The position numbers and the translations under genes are program-made. From Novosphingobium sp. Gsoil 351 (GTDB taxonomy: Bacteria > Pseudomonadota > Alphaproteobacteria > Sphingomonadales > Sphingomonadaceae), in contig NZ_CP046120.1 in the NCBI RefSeq assembly GCF_009707465.1, forward strand, positions 1,021,501 to 1,085,500: a stretch of 64,000 nt of DNA, written 5' to 3'. Each line of letters starts with the position of its first letter. Within the stretch, counting starts at the first letter, position 1. Below the pieces are notes generated by a model. That model did no database searches, was not told the DNA's origin, and worked only from the letters and a program-made list of their open reading frames with translations. Positions 16,099 through 24,893 of this stretch are shown piece after piece.

Positions 16099-16788
16099 AT
16101 GGTAAGGCGATCCCCTTTGCCCGGTGAAGAATCCGAGGACATCTCAGCCTCGCTGGTCGGCCGTCTCGTCGATGCGGTGGTCGATGGCGTGATGGCTGGC
16201 CGCTACGCCCCCGGCCAGCGCCTGATCGCGGCAGACCTCGCCGACGAATACGGGGTCAGTCGCGCGCCGATCCGCGAGGCGCTGCACATGCTCGCCGGCG
16301 AAGGGGTAGTCGAGCTGATCGCCAATCGCGGCGCCCGCATCCGTTCACTCAGCGTCAAGGAACGGATCGACTTCCTGGAATTCACCGAAGCCATCTGCGC
16401 GCTCGGCGTTAGGCTGGCCACGGGACGGAGCAACGATGCGGACGTCCGCGCCGCAATCACTGCCCGGTTTGCCGCAATCGAGGAAAGCTGGACTCGCCGC
16501 CATGCCCGCGACTTTGTCGATGCGCTGTATCGCTACCACATCGAGCTAAACCGCATTTCGGGCAACGGCTTCGTGCACTTCTTTTACCAGCGGCCCTACA
16601 TCCGCTTCTACACCACCATGCTTTCTGATCTTGCTCCGGCTTCGCACTGGGAGCAGTACATCAGCAACTACCGGCTGATCCACGAGACGATCCTTTCGGG
16701 CGACGGCCACTCTGCCGTCGTGATCTTTACCAGTCATATCCGCTGGGTGGTCCGCAACATGCGCCGGGACTTTGAAGGCGGCCACTGA
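16099..16788 (+). CDS. GntR-family regulator with FCD domain
   Basis: 229 residues from ATG 16099, preceded by AAGGGAG. The N-terminal winged helix reads LIAADLADEYGVSRAPIREAL (about residues 38-58) followed by LAGEGVVEL. The C-terminal helical FCD domain binds a small acid, usually through metal-coordinating His residues (YRYHIELNRI, LIHETILSG, FTSHIRW here). FadR/VanR-type members bind TNGTnnnACNA palindromes, which is what occurs before several units in this region. It is therefore the best candidate for the common regulator, probably a repressor released by a pathway acid. This link is inferred. Confidence 0.88.
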   Translation: MVRRSPLPGEESEDISASLVGRLVDAVVDGVMAGRYAPGQRLIAADLADEYGVSRAPIREALHMLAGEGVVELIANRGARIRSLSVKERIDFLEFTEAICALGVRLATGRSNDADVRAAITARFAAIEESWTRRHARDFVDALYRYHIELNRISGNGFVHFFYQRPYIRFYTTMLSDLAPASHWEQYISNYRLIHETILSGDGHSAVVIFTSHIRWVVRNMRRDFEGGH

Positions 16789-16971
16789 CCATTCACAATG
16801 CGAGTCCCAAGAAGTGGACCGTGTTTGGAATGGCTGAAGTCCGGCAGGCGATCGTCCATTGCTGTCGCTGGGCGACGCAAACCCTTGGCTCAAGGCCACC
16901 AGATCCTGCTTCGCTCGCCGCCGCCACAAGTCATCCGCGCTGGGACGGCGGACAATTCGAACCGAGACAAA

Positions 16972-17715
16972 TCAGATCGTACTCCCGCCGTCGATGCGGA
17001 ACTCGGCCCCGGTAGCGAATTCGGCTTCGTCGGTTGCGAGATAAACCGCCAAGGCAGCAATCTCCTCCGGCTTGCCCAGCCGCCCGAGCGGATGGGATGC
17101 GACGAACGAGGCATACAGTGCGTCCGGATCCTCGGATTGCGCGAGCACTTTGTCGATGATCGGTGTGTGAATCGCACCGGGGTGGATCGAGTTACACCGT
17201 ATGCCGTAGCCTTGAGAGGCGCAGTGCAGCGCCACCGACTTGGTCATGTGCGTAACCGCTGCCTTGGCCGCATTGTACGCGACCAGATTGGCCTGCGCGC
17301 GGACGCCGGTCATCGAAGACATGTTGATTATCGCACCGCCACGAGCCTTCATCTTGGCAACGCCGAACTTGCAGCCAAGGAACACTCCAACGACGTCGAC
17401 TTCGAACTCGTGCCTGAACTGATCGAGGGTGACCTCCTCGATTGACCCGAGTGTAGTAATACCTGCGTTGTTGACGAGCACGTTGATCGTGTCGCAGCTG
17501 TCGAGCGCGGCCTGCCAAGCCGCCTCGCTCGATACGTCGAGCCGCACGAACGTGGCCCGCGGGCCGAGATCGACCGCAAGCGACTTACCCGCCGCCTCGT
17601 CGACGTCCGCGATCACCACCTCGGCGCCCTCGGCTACGAAACGCCGCGCGATTGCTTCGCCCAGCCCGGACGCTCCTCCGGTTACAAACGTCCGCTTGCC
17701 TTCGAGCCGTCCCAT
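16972..17715 (-). CDS. Short-chain dehydrogenase/reductase
   Basis: 247 residues from ATG 17715, a classical SDR length. The nucleotide-binding motif TGGASGLGEAIA (about residue 13), Asp in IADVDEAAG (NAD preference), NNAG (about 86), and the active-site segment INMSSMTG ... YNAAKAA (about 131-153) are all present. It ends ATGAEFRIDGGSTI as usual. It stands alone between the GntR gene and a TetR relic. Probably oxidises an alcohol or dihydrodiol intermediate of the surrounding pathway. Confidence 0.88.
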   Translation of the reverse strand: MGRLEGKRTFVTGGASGLGEAIARRFVAEGAEVVIADVDEAAGKSLAVDLGPRATFVRLDVSSEAAWQAALDSCDTINVLVNNAGITTLGSIEEVTLDQFRHEFEVDVVGVFLGCKFGVAKMKARGGAIINMSSMTGVRAQANLVAYNAAKAAVTHMTKSVALHCASQGYGIRCNSIHPGAIHTPIIDKVLAQSEDPDALYASFVASHPLGRLGKPEEIAALAVYLATDEAEFATGAEFRIDGGSTI

Positions 17716-18117
17716 CCGCCGTCCTCCATCACATTCCCGAACAGCTTAGGAAGTCGCCAGCCCACGTCGACTGACAAACCTGCGGGGGTCTTTCGTGCTA
17801 CCAGCGAGCTTTCAAGGATCGAGGGCAGCGCCCGGCCCGTTCCATTGGACCCTCGCGGCCGCGATAGAATGCCGACTTTGCCTATCGGTCGTTACAATTT
17901 CGCAGTTCGCGCCGGTTGCGGAATTGCCCAATCTTCCAGCGCAGTCGCTGCAGATCTGCCGGATTGCTCGCTGGTTCATGGCAAGTAGAGATTGCTATCC
18001 CTGCGTACGAGCGGTCCGTTGACATGCCGTCTTCCGGGCTCCCTAGAGCGATTGAATTGGCGGAGTGAGGGACGTTCGTTGAAATCGCGGACGCCATGCT
18101 GCTGTTTCAATGCGTCC
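17716..18117. other. Intergenic stretch upstream of the SDR gene
   Basis: About 400 bp without a convincing gene. It must hold the SDR promoter at its left end. I see no GTATAC-type palindrome and no clear terminator for the TetR relic. Confidence 0.4.
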
Positions 18118-18739
18118 TCATGTTGCCCATGCCCGAACGAATGCATCGGCATGCTGGCCAAGGAACCCATCCAGCGATAGCGGTCGGATAATCTCGCCGC
18201 CGAGCAATCGCTGATGCAGAACGGCGACCATCACCGGGGCGGCCCGATTTATTGCAGCCGCACGAGTCCCGCCTTCTCGCATCTCGCCCGCCGCGACGTG
18301 ATGCGCAAGGCGTGCCTCGACGGCGGCCAACATCGGTTCGAGCAAATTGTCGATGAAAGCTGGTCCCGTGGTGGGATGGCCCAGGCCCTCCGCCAGGCCA
18401 CAACCTATCATGCGGTCGAGGTCAGCGTGGATCATACCTCCCGCAAGGTGGCGGACGGCGTCCTCGACGGATTTCGCAAAAGGTCCGCTTGGACGAGCCA
18501 TGACGGCCAGCGGCTCCGACCCTTTGCGCGCGTTCGTCCTCCATGACCGCACGGATAACGTCGTCGCGGCGGCCGAAGTGATGCTACAGCGTCGACAGGC
18601 TGACGCCCGCGGAAGCCGCGAGGTCGCGCCACCACGGTGGGCCAGCGGATCGATCGTGCAATCGCGCACGTATGCGCGGGAGCAGCTCCGCGCGACGCGC
18701 CGGTGTTGAGCGATTGCGGGTTCCCGGGCTTCTAGGCAT
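18118..18739 (-). pseudogene. Decayed TetR-family regulator
   Basis: From ATG 18739 the frame reads into a TetR helix-turn-helix (DLAASAGVSLSTL) and then hits TAG at 18584-18586, exactly where these proteins have Tyr in the motif YHHF; the next codons read HHFGRRDD. A second fault, a frameshift around 18505-18535, is needed to reach the ligand-binding domain, which is well preserved in another frame (FAKSVEDAVRHLAGG, GPAFIDNLLEPMLAAVE) and ends at 18118. With a nonsense codon and a frameshift it cannot give a normal regulator. It may once have controlled the MFS/bicupin/TonB unit. Confidence 0.8.
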
Positions 18740-18802
18740 GGATCATATGAACCAAATTATCTTTCCCTCTGGTGGATCGTACCGCCAATCGAAGCGAGAT
18801 GA

Positions 18803-20068
18803 TCATGCATTCTCCTTCGGCATCAATCGGCGAGCGGCCGCCAGCAACGGCACCGCCAGAAGCAGCGCCGTGGCGCCAACCACGGCCATCGCCTGGCCGA
18901 GCCGCCCCTCGTCCGCGAGCAAGCGATCGGAGACCAGCGCCACCGCAGTCCCGCCGAAGCCGATGCCAGTCAGATTTACCACGAGCAGGTAGATTGCCGA
19001 GACACGCGCACGCAATGGCGGCGGAGTTGCCAGCTGCAACGAAACCACCGCGGGGCCGAAGCAGAATGCCGACAGGAACACCAGCGGCGCGAAAGCGGCG
19101 AGGCTCAACGCCGCCGAACCGGTGGTGGTGAGGATCAGTGGCACTGGCACCAGCAGGACCGCTCCACCCAGAGCCGCGGTTAGCGCGCCACGCGCGTCGC
19201 CGCGGGCGCGCAGGCGGTCGCTCGCCGCTCCACCAGCGAGCATTCCCGCGATGCCCGCAACCAGCACAATGCCTCCGATTGCGAGCCCGCTATCGGTCTT
19301 GGCCCACCTGAAAGCGCGCAGGAGAAATTCGGCGAGCCAGGCCAGATAGCCGTTGAACGCGAGGGTCAGCATCGAAAAGCCGGCGAAATGCAACGCCAGG
19401 AAGCGCCAGTCACGCTTGAGATGTGGCGCGAGCGGGGCAGGCGCCTGCGGCACGGCGGCGGGGCCACGGCGCGCCTCGGGAAGACGCCAGGCCACCAGCG
19501 CAGCCAAAAGCAACCCTGGCGCCCCGACAATCGCGAACATCGTCCGCCAATCGCCGCCGAGCGCATCCACCAACGCTCCGCCGGCCAGGAAGCTAAGCCC
19601 GATGCCAAGGTAGACCCCGCTGCCGTAGATCGCCAGCGCCCGGCCAACGCGTTCGGCGGGGTAAAGCTCGGCGATGAGCGAATAGGCTGACGGCGACAAC
19701 GCGGCCTCGCCGATACCGACACCCACTCGCGCGACGAAAAACCACCCAAAACTCGGCACCAGGCCGCACAGGATCGTCATCACGCTCCACAGAGCGATTC
19801 CAACCGTGATCAGGCGCCTTCGATCGCCTCGATCGGCGACCCACGCCAAGGGGATGCCGAGGATCGAATAGAACAGCGCGAAGGCCAGGCCGCCGAGAAG
19901 ACTGAATTGGGTGTCCGTAAGAACGAGGTCGGCCTTGATGGGGCCGACAAGCAACCCGACAATGGTGCGGTCGACATAGGACAGGACATACGCAGCGGTG
20001 AGCAGCGCCACCGCTCCCGCCGCGCCGGCCCGTGCCCCGACGCCGTCAGGCAAGCAGCGGTTCCTCAT
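18803..20068 (-). CDS. Major facilitator superfamily transporter
   Basis: 421 residues from ATG 20068, overlapping the bicupin gene by 23 bp. About twelve hydrophobic segments alternate with short loops. The signature between helices 2 and 3 is AWVADRGDRRRLI and helix 4 has RVGVGIGEAALSPSAYSLI, typical of the aromatic-acid/spinster-like MFS group. The paralogue at 35316-36671 shares RVGVGVGEAGLTPAANSLI. It would carry an acid across the inner membrane after uptake through the neighbouring TonB receptor. Last gene of the unit starting at 23107. Confidence 0.88.
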   Translation of the reverse strand: MRNRCLPDGVGARAGAAGAVALLTAAYVLSYVDRTIVGLLVGPIKADLVLTDTQFSLLGGLAFALFYSILGIPLAWVADRGDRRRLITVGIALWSVMTILCGLVPSFGWFFVARVGVGIGEAALSPSAYSLIAELYPAERVGRALAIYGSGVYLGIGLSFLAGGALVDALGGDWRTMFAIVGAPGLLLAALVAWRLPEARRGPAAVPQAPAPLAPHLKRDWRFLALHFAGFSMLTLAFNGYLAWLAEFLLRAFRWAKTDSGLAIGGIVLVAGIAGMLAGGAASDRLRARGDARGALTAALGGAVLLVPVPLILTTTGSAALSLAAFAPLVFLSAFCFGPAVVSLQLATPPPLRARVSAIYLLVVNLTGIGFGGTAVALVSDRLLADEGRLGQAMAVVGATALLLAVPLLAAARRLMPKENA

Positions 20069-20894
20069 AGGCGCGGGCGTGCCTTGCAAGTTCCGGCGGC
20101 AAGACCGGCGCATATGGCGGATCCCAACGGAACAGCTTCTTCTCGGTGGCGAAGATGTTGTCCAGCGGACCGTTTACCGTGCGCACGAACAGCAGATAGC
20201 CTGTATCGGTCCCAGAAGGGCCATGCCATTCCTGCTCACGCCACCACGCATAGCCCCCCGGGCCCATGCGCCCGCAATCGCCCCACACATAGTTGCCGGC
20301 AAGGCAATAGAGCTCCTCGACCATCGAGTGGGTCCATTGCGGCTTCGCCATGTCCGGGGGCACCCGGTGAGGCGGCGACATGTAAAGGAACGAGGTTTCC
20401 TGCGTATAGGGATCGGTACGAAGCGGTTTGATGGCCACGCCCTTCGACAGTTGCGGATCGACCAGTCCAGGATCCCATTCCATGCTCAGCGGATCCACGT
20501 GCGCAACCAGCAGCGCCGCGTCGTGCGGAGTCGCGGGCCGGCCGGCGATCACTTGCGGCGCGTCGTAGAACATCGTCAGCACGGTCGCGCCGTCGGGGGC
20601 GGAGGCGGTCTCACGAACGTAGCCTGCGGGTAGAAAGCCGTACTGGTGGCGGGTGTAGCTGCGCCCGTTGATGACCAGCTCGCCGTCGAGCACGAGGAAT
20701 TCCTCGTGGCAGGTCAGGTGTTCGGCTGCGTCGCGCCGCCACCCTTGTGGATAGCGCACGACCGTGGTGGCGTCGGTGCCGGCATCGTCGATCGACAGGA
20801 CCTTCGACTGCACTTCAGGCCGCGCGCCGGAATAGAGGCCGTCTTGCCACGGCAAGCACGGTGCCTGGATGAACAAGGTGTGCGGTCGCGCCAT
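20046..20894 (-). CDS. Bicupin protein (intact copy)
   Basis: 282 residues from ATG 20894. Two cupin domains: the first has HLTCHEEFLVLDGELVINGR (about residues 58-78), the second HSMVEELYCLAGNYVWGDCG and EWHGPSG (about 190-225). The His/Glu positions resemble metal ligands of acetylacetone-cleaving or gentisate-type dioxygenases, but I cannot assign a specific family. It lies 29 bp after the TonB receptor gene and is the intact counterpart of the frameshifted gene at 4131-5155, so it may supply the only working bicupin here. Confidence 0.75.
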   Translation of the reverse strand: MARPHTLFIQAPCLPWQDGLYSGARPEVQSKVLSIDDAGTDATTVVRYPQGWRRDAAEHLTCHEEFLVLDGELVINGRSYTRHQYGFLPAGYVRETASAPDGATVLTMFYDAPQVIAGRPATPHDAALLVAHVDPLSMEWDPGLVDPQLSKGVAIKPLRTDPYTQETSFLYMSPPHRVPPDMAKPQWTHSMVEELYCLAGNYVWGDCGRMGPGGYAWWREQEWHGPSGTDTGYLLFVRTVNGPLDNIFATEKKLFRWDPPYAPVLPPELARHARAYEEPLLA

Positions 20895-20923
20895 GGGTTT
20901 GGCTTCCCTCGATAGCCGGTGTG

Positions 20924-23107
20924 TCAGAAATCGAACCTGACTTGCACGCCGATCTGTCGCCCCGGCGCCGGGTAGCCGAGAGCATTGCCGATCCGCGCGG
21001 TATCCTTGGCGAAATCGGTGGTGGAGGTGAAGCGCACCACGTTCGCCAGGTATTCCTCATCGGTCAGGTTCTTGCCGAACAACGCGACTTCCCAGCGCCC
21101 ATCCAGGGAACCAAGCCCCAGCCTCGCATCGATCAGGGTCAGCGGCCCGTTCGAAGCGACGTTCTCGTTGAACTGACTGAAGAACGTCCTGCTCGTATGG
21201 CTGGCCTGCGCCGAGGCGTGGATCGCCAGCGTGTCGCTGATCGGTGCATCGTAATCGATGCCCCCGCCAAGCTTCCACTCGGGCGCATTGCGCAGGCGGT
21301 TGCCCGATACGTCGATGATGCGGGTGGTGCCGTTCGGATTGACCCCGAACGGTGTCAGGAAATCGCGATATTTGGCGTCGAGGTAGCCAACGCTGCCGGT
21401 CAGCGTCAGCCCCCGTGCGGCCCGGACAGCGGCCTCGAGCTCGCCGCCGTCGATCTTGGCCGAGGCGGCATTGGTGACGACGGTGAAGCCGTTGAGGAAA
21501 GTCGAAACCTGGAGGTCCGAGTAGTCGTAGTGAAACACGGACCCGTTAAGCCGCAGTCGGCGGTCGAGCAGTTCGGTTTTTGCCCCCGCCTCGTAGGCCC
21601 AGATAGTCTCGGGATCGAACGGAGCGTTGAGGTCGTAGGAGTTGAGTCCTCCCGATTTGAACCCGCGAGAGGCGGTGGCGTAGAACAAGAGGTCGCGGTT
21701 GGGTTTGAACTCGATCCCGAACCGGGGAGTCCAGGCGTCCCATTGGTCCTTCACATTGCGGCTACCGTTGAGGACCAGCGGGTTGGTTCCGAAGATCCCG
21801 TCGGCACCCGCAATCGACCCGCGCAAGGTGCGATCATCCTTCTTGTCCTTGCTGTAGCGAATGCCCGCGATGATCCCGACCTTGGGGGTGATGTAGAACG
21901 TCGCGTCGGCGAAGGCGGCATAGGACTTGGTCTTGGTCCGCGCCGGAAAGACGAAGGTGGTCGGCACGGCCACGCCGCCAATGCGCGGCAGCCCAAGCGT
22001 GCCCTTGTTGTCCTCGTCGAGGTAGAAGCCGCCAACGACCGCACGCAGCCGCTCGCTGTCCCAGTTGAATCGGGCCTCCTGCGTGAAGGAACGGTAGTTG
22101 CGCTTGAACTGGGTGCGAGTGATGTCGATCTCGGTCCCATCAGTGTTGAACAGGAAGCGCTGGTTGAACCGCCGCAGCGCCGTGATCGAGGTGAAGGTCA
22201 GTTCGGGAGTTAGGCTCACGCCGGCCTGGCCCACGAAGCCGGACGTCGTCCAATGGTCGAACGTATCGAGATCGTTGCGGGTCTGACCGAACTTCGTCGG
22301 AACCGCTCCTCGCGTCTGCGCGAGGCCGATGTTGTCTAGCGGGAACACCGAGGTGTTGCCGTTCTTGGAGCGCGTGTGGTCGACAACCAGCTTGAGGTCG
22401 ATCGCGTCCGAGGCATTGACGGCAAACGTACCGCGCAGGGCGAAGATATCCTGGTCGTCGATGCGGTTGCTGCCGCGCGGGTCGAGGTCGTCGGTAAAGC
22501 CCTTGTCCTTGCTATAGCGCATCGCCAAGCGAACGCCGAACATGTCGTTGAGCGGTCCGCCCACCGCGGCCTCGACTTCGCGCCGCTTGAAGCTGGAGTA
22601 GGACGCCCGCACCCGCGCATCGAATTCGCTGCCCGGTCCGCGCGAGATCATGTTGATGACCCCGCCGGTAGCATTGCGGCCGTAGAGCGTCCCTTGCGGT
22701 CCGCGCAGCACCTCGACTCGATCGAGGTCGAAGAACTGAGTGGCGCCAAGCTCGAAGCGGCCGACGTAAGCCCCATCGATGTTGAGCGCGACGCTGGGGT
22801 CGGAGGCCGAGCCTTGGATGTCGGAACCGATCCCGCGCAGGTAGATGAAGCTCTGCCCGCCCGCCCGGCTGAAGGATAGCCCGGGCGTTTGCTGGGCGAT
22901 CGATTCGATCGTGCCCTTCTCGAGCGCGGCGAGGTCTTCGCCGCTGACCGAGGTCACTGCCACCGGGACGTCCTGGAGATTCTCAACGCGTTTCTGCGCG
23001 GTGACCACGATCTCGCTGAGCGCGGCGTCGTCTTGGGTAGCCGGCTGCGCGAGGACGGGCGTGCTCGAAAGCAGACTGACGAAAAGCGTGAACCGGCTGC
23101 GAATCAT
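20924..23107 (-). CDS. TonB-dependent outer-membrane receptor
   Basis: 727 residues from ATG 23107; the longer frame to 23293 lacks a signal peptide at its start, whereas MIRSRFTLFVSLLSSTPVLAQ is a good one. A TonB box LSEIVVTAQKR, plug motif RVEVLRGPQGTLYGRNATGG and C-terminal QIGVQVRFDF with final Phe are visible. It is of the sphingomonad type often found with aromatic catabolic genes. First gene of a unit that continues with bicupin and MFS transporter. A perfect TTGGTATACCAA palindrome lies 40 bp upstream. Confidence 0.92.
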   Translation of the reverse strand: MIRSRFTLFVSLLSSTPVLAQPATQDDAALSEIVVTAQKRVENLQDVPVAVTSVSGEDLAALEKGTIESIAQQTPGLSFSRAGGQSFIYLRGIGSDIQGSASDPSVALNIDGAYVGRFELGATQFFDLDRVEVLRGPQGTLYGRNATGGVINMISRGPGSEFDARVRASYSSFKRREVEAAVGGPLNDMFGVRLAMRYSKDKGFTDDLDPRGSNRIDDQDIFALRGTFAVNASDAIDLKLVVDHTRSKNGNTSVFPLDNIGLAQTRGAVPTKFGQTRNDLDTFDHWTTSGFVGQAGVSLTPELTFTSITALRRFNQRFLFNTDGTEIDITRTQFKRNYRSFTQEARFNWDSERLRAVVGGFYLDEDNKGTLGLPRIGGVAVPTTFVFPARTKTKSYAAFADATFYITPKVGIIAGIRYSKDKKDDRTLRGSIAGADGIFGTNPLVLNGSRNVKDQWDAWTPRFGIEFKPNRDLLFYATASRGFKSGGLNSYDLNAPFDPETIWAYEAGAKTELLDRRLRLNGSVFHYDYSDLQVSTFLNGFTVVTNAASAKIDGGELEAAVRAARGLTLTGSVGYLDAKYRDFLTPFGVNPNGTTRIIDVSGNRLRNAPEWKLGGGIDYDAPISDTLAIHASAQASHTSRTFFSQFNENVASNGPLTLIDARLGLGSLDGRWEVALFGKNLTDEEYLANVVRFTSTTDFAKDTARIGNALGYPAPGRQIGVQVRFDF

Positions 23108-23146
23108 GACAGGTCCCCCCTGTTTGTGCCGGAGCGGATACGGCAT

Positions 23147-23158
23147 TTGGTATACCAA
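23147..23158. promoter_or_regulatory. Operator-like palindrome TTGGTATACCAA
   Basis: A perfect 12-bp palindrome 40 bp upstream of the TonB receptor start at 23107. It fits TNGTnnnACNA and shares its central ten bases with the site at 24894. Confidence 0.6.
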
Positions 23159-23289
23159 GTCAACGAGGCAGGCTTGAAAGCGGGCGGCCGCGGGGCGTTC
23201 ATGCGTGAAGCCCGACTTGCCTAGACGCGTGCTCAGGGGGGACGATCCGGCGGGAGCCAGCCGGGTTGGGCAGGCTGTCCGGGCGCCGT

Positions 23290-23688
23290 TCAAACTAGCG
23301 GGTTTTGCCCGCTCATATAGACGTAGACTTCCTGGAACTTGCCGTCTCGCACGCGCCAGAAGTTGGTGTTGTTGAGCCGGGTGACGGAGCCGTCGTGGCC
23401 GGTCAGCACGGCTTCGAAGCTGGCCGCGATGCGCCCGTTCTTGTCATCGACGGTGCAGGTGAAGTCCTTGTGGACGATGGTCTGGTAGCCGGCGAAGAAG
23501 TCTTCGAACATGCGGCGGATCTCGGCCTTGCCGCTGTGGCGGGTAAACGCGGTCTGGACGCAGAACAGCGCCTCGTCGTGGAAGCAGGCGAGGGCGGCCT
23601 CCATGTCCTTGGCGTCGACGCTGGCGAAGTACTTGCGCGTCGCCAGGTCGATCAGCTCGGCGCGCGAGAGGCCCGGTTCGTACTGCAT
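23290..23688 (-). CDS. SnoaL/NTF2-like protein
   Basis: 132 residues; ATG 23688 overlaps the stop of the upstream SnoaL gene (ATGA). RKYFASVDAKDMEAALACFHDEAL is the typical first helix and turn of this fold, and NNTNFWRVRDGKFQEVYVYMSG the last strands. The ending VYVYMSGxN is shared with its neighbour at 23688-24122, so the two are tandem paralogues and may form a heteromer. Members isomerise, hydrate or hydrolyse small ring compounds. Exact activity unknown. Confidence 0.75.
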   Translation of the reverse strand: MQYEPGLSRAELIDLATRKYFASVDAKDMEAALACFHDEALFCVQTAFTRHSGKAEIRRMFEDFFAGYQTIVHKDFTCTVDDKNGRIAASFEAVLTGHDGSVTRLNNTNFWRVRDGKFQEVYVYMSGQNPLV

Positions 23689-24122
23689 CAGGCGTCTCCC
23701 GGCTGGAGCAGGTTGTCGCCGCTCATGTAGACGTAGACGCGGTGGAACAGGCGGTCCTTCAGGTAGAACCGGTTGCAGTTCTCATAGCGCAGCTCGTCGC
23801 CGCCATGCGGGGTGATCAGCACGGTGAACTGCGAGCACACGGTGTTGCTGTCGGGGTCCGCGGTGTGGACGAAGTTGCCGTGCCAGATGTCGGAAAAGTC
23901 GGCGAACAGCTTCTCGAACATCCTGGCGATGCCTTCGTCGCGCCCGGTGTGGACGGTGCCCGAGGTGACCTCGGTCAGCACCGCGTCCTCGCTGAAGCAG
24001 TTCAGCACCTGGGCCAGGTTCTTGTTGTCGACCCCGTCGAAGTACCGCTTGGTGACGATGTCGATATAGAACGGATAGGCCAGCGCCTTCTGCCCGGTCC
24101 CACCTTCGCTCCACTGGCTCAT
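23688..24122 (-). CDS. SnoaL/NTF2-like protein
   Basis: 144 residues from ATG 24122, which overlaps the racemase-like gene end by four bases. TKRYFDGVDNKNLAQVLNCFSEDAVL and ENCNRFYLKDRLFHRVYVYMSGDN mark it as a paralogue of the next gene. A longer open frame to 24506 runs inside the racemase-like gene and is not real. The pair follows an Asp/Glu-racemase-fold gene, which suggests consecutive steps on a dicarboxylate or ring-opened acid; this is inference. Confidence 0.75.
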   Translation of the reverse strand: MSQWSEGGTGQKALAYPFYIDIVTKRYFDGVDNKNLAQVLNCFSEDAVLTEVTSGTVHTGRDEGIARMFEKLFADFSDIWHGNFVHTADPDSNTVCSQFTVLITPHGGDELRYENCNRFYLKDRLFHRVYVYMSGDNLLQPGDA

Positions 24123-24871
24123 GCCCAGCCCTTCCGGATGTCCGCGTCCTTGCCCACCTCGGGCGAGGGAAACGCCTTCTTCGAATGCGAAAGGCCAAGC
24201 CCGATCAGCAGCTCGAGCTGCTTGTAGGCGACCTGTCCGGGGTTCAGCACCGGGACCGGCAGGTTCGCGGCGAGGTATTGCGCCGACTGGTGCATCGTCG
24301 TCGAGCCCAGCACGATCACGTCGGCGCCGTCCTGGGCGATCGCCTTCTCGGCCTCGGCCTTGAGCTTGGCGAAGATCACCTCCTCCTTGCCCGCGAGCAG
24401 TTCGGTGACGTCGGGCCGGGTGTCGATCGAGCGCAGCGAGGCGCAGCGGCTCCACCAGCCGTACTCGGTCAGGGTCTTCTCGTAGAGCGGGAACCACTGC
24501 GGCCACATCGTCAGCACGGTGAACTTCTTGCCCAGCATCATCGCGGTGGCGAACGCGGCCTCGCCAGGCCCCACCACCGGGATGCTCAGGCGCGAGCGCA
24601 GCGCGCGCAACCCCGAATCGCTCACCGTGTCGATCAGGACCCCGGCATAGCCCTCGTCCTCGGCATCAATCCCGGCCTGGAACACGGTCCAGTCCATCAG
24701 CAGCATATCGTGATAGCTGTCGCCCAGCGCGGCGCCCCACCGAACCGCGGCAAACTCAGGCCGAAACCCGCCAGCGACGAAATCGTCCGGAAGCTGCAGC
24801 GCCCGATTGGCAACACCCGCCGAATCCATCGGAATCGGAACAACCACCTTGATGCGTTTGCAGTCGGCCAC
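24119..24871 (-). CDS. Asp/Glu/hydantoin-racemase-fold protein lacking both catalytic Cys
   Basis: 250 residues from GTG 24871, with GGAGGTG just upstream; no ATG precedes the first strand RIKVVVPIP. The fold is recognisable from DSGLRALRSRLSIPVVGPGEAAF and VIVLGSTTM. In hydantoin racemases the two active-site Cys lie in ACFGDPGL and VLGCAGM. Here the matching segments read DTVSDSGL and VLGSTTM, so Thr and Ser replace them. Racemisation by the two-Cys mechanism is therefore unlikely; a hydrolase, decarboxylase or binding role is possible. A TGGTATACCA palindrome lies 23 bp upstream and SnoaL-like genes follow with overlaps. Confidence 0.75.
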   Translation of the reverse strand: MADCKRIKVVVPIPMDSAGVANRALQLPDDFVAGGFRPEFAAVRWGAALGDSYHDMLLMDWTVFQAGIDAEDEGYAGVLIDTVSDSGLRALRSRLSIPVVGPGEAAFATAMMLGKKFTVLTMWPQWFPLYEKTLTEYGWWSRCASLRSIDTRPDVTELLAGKEEVIFAKLKAEAEKAIAQDGADVIVLGSTTMHQSAQYLAANLPVPVLNPGQVAYKQLELLIGLGLSHSKKAFPSPEVGKDADIRKGWA

Positions 24872-24893
24872 GTTCACCTCCACGAGGTCATTA

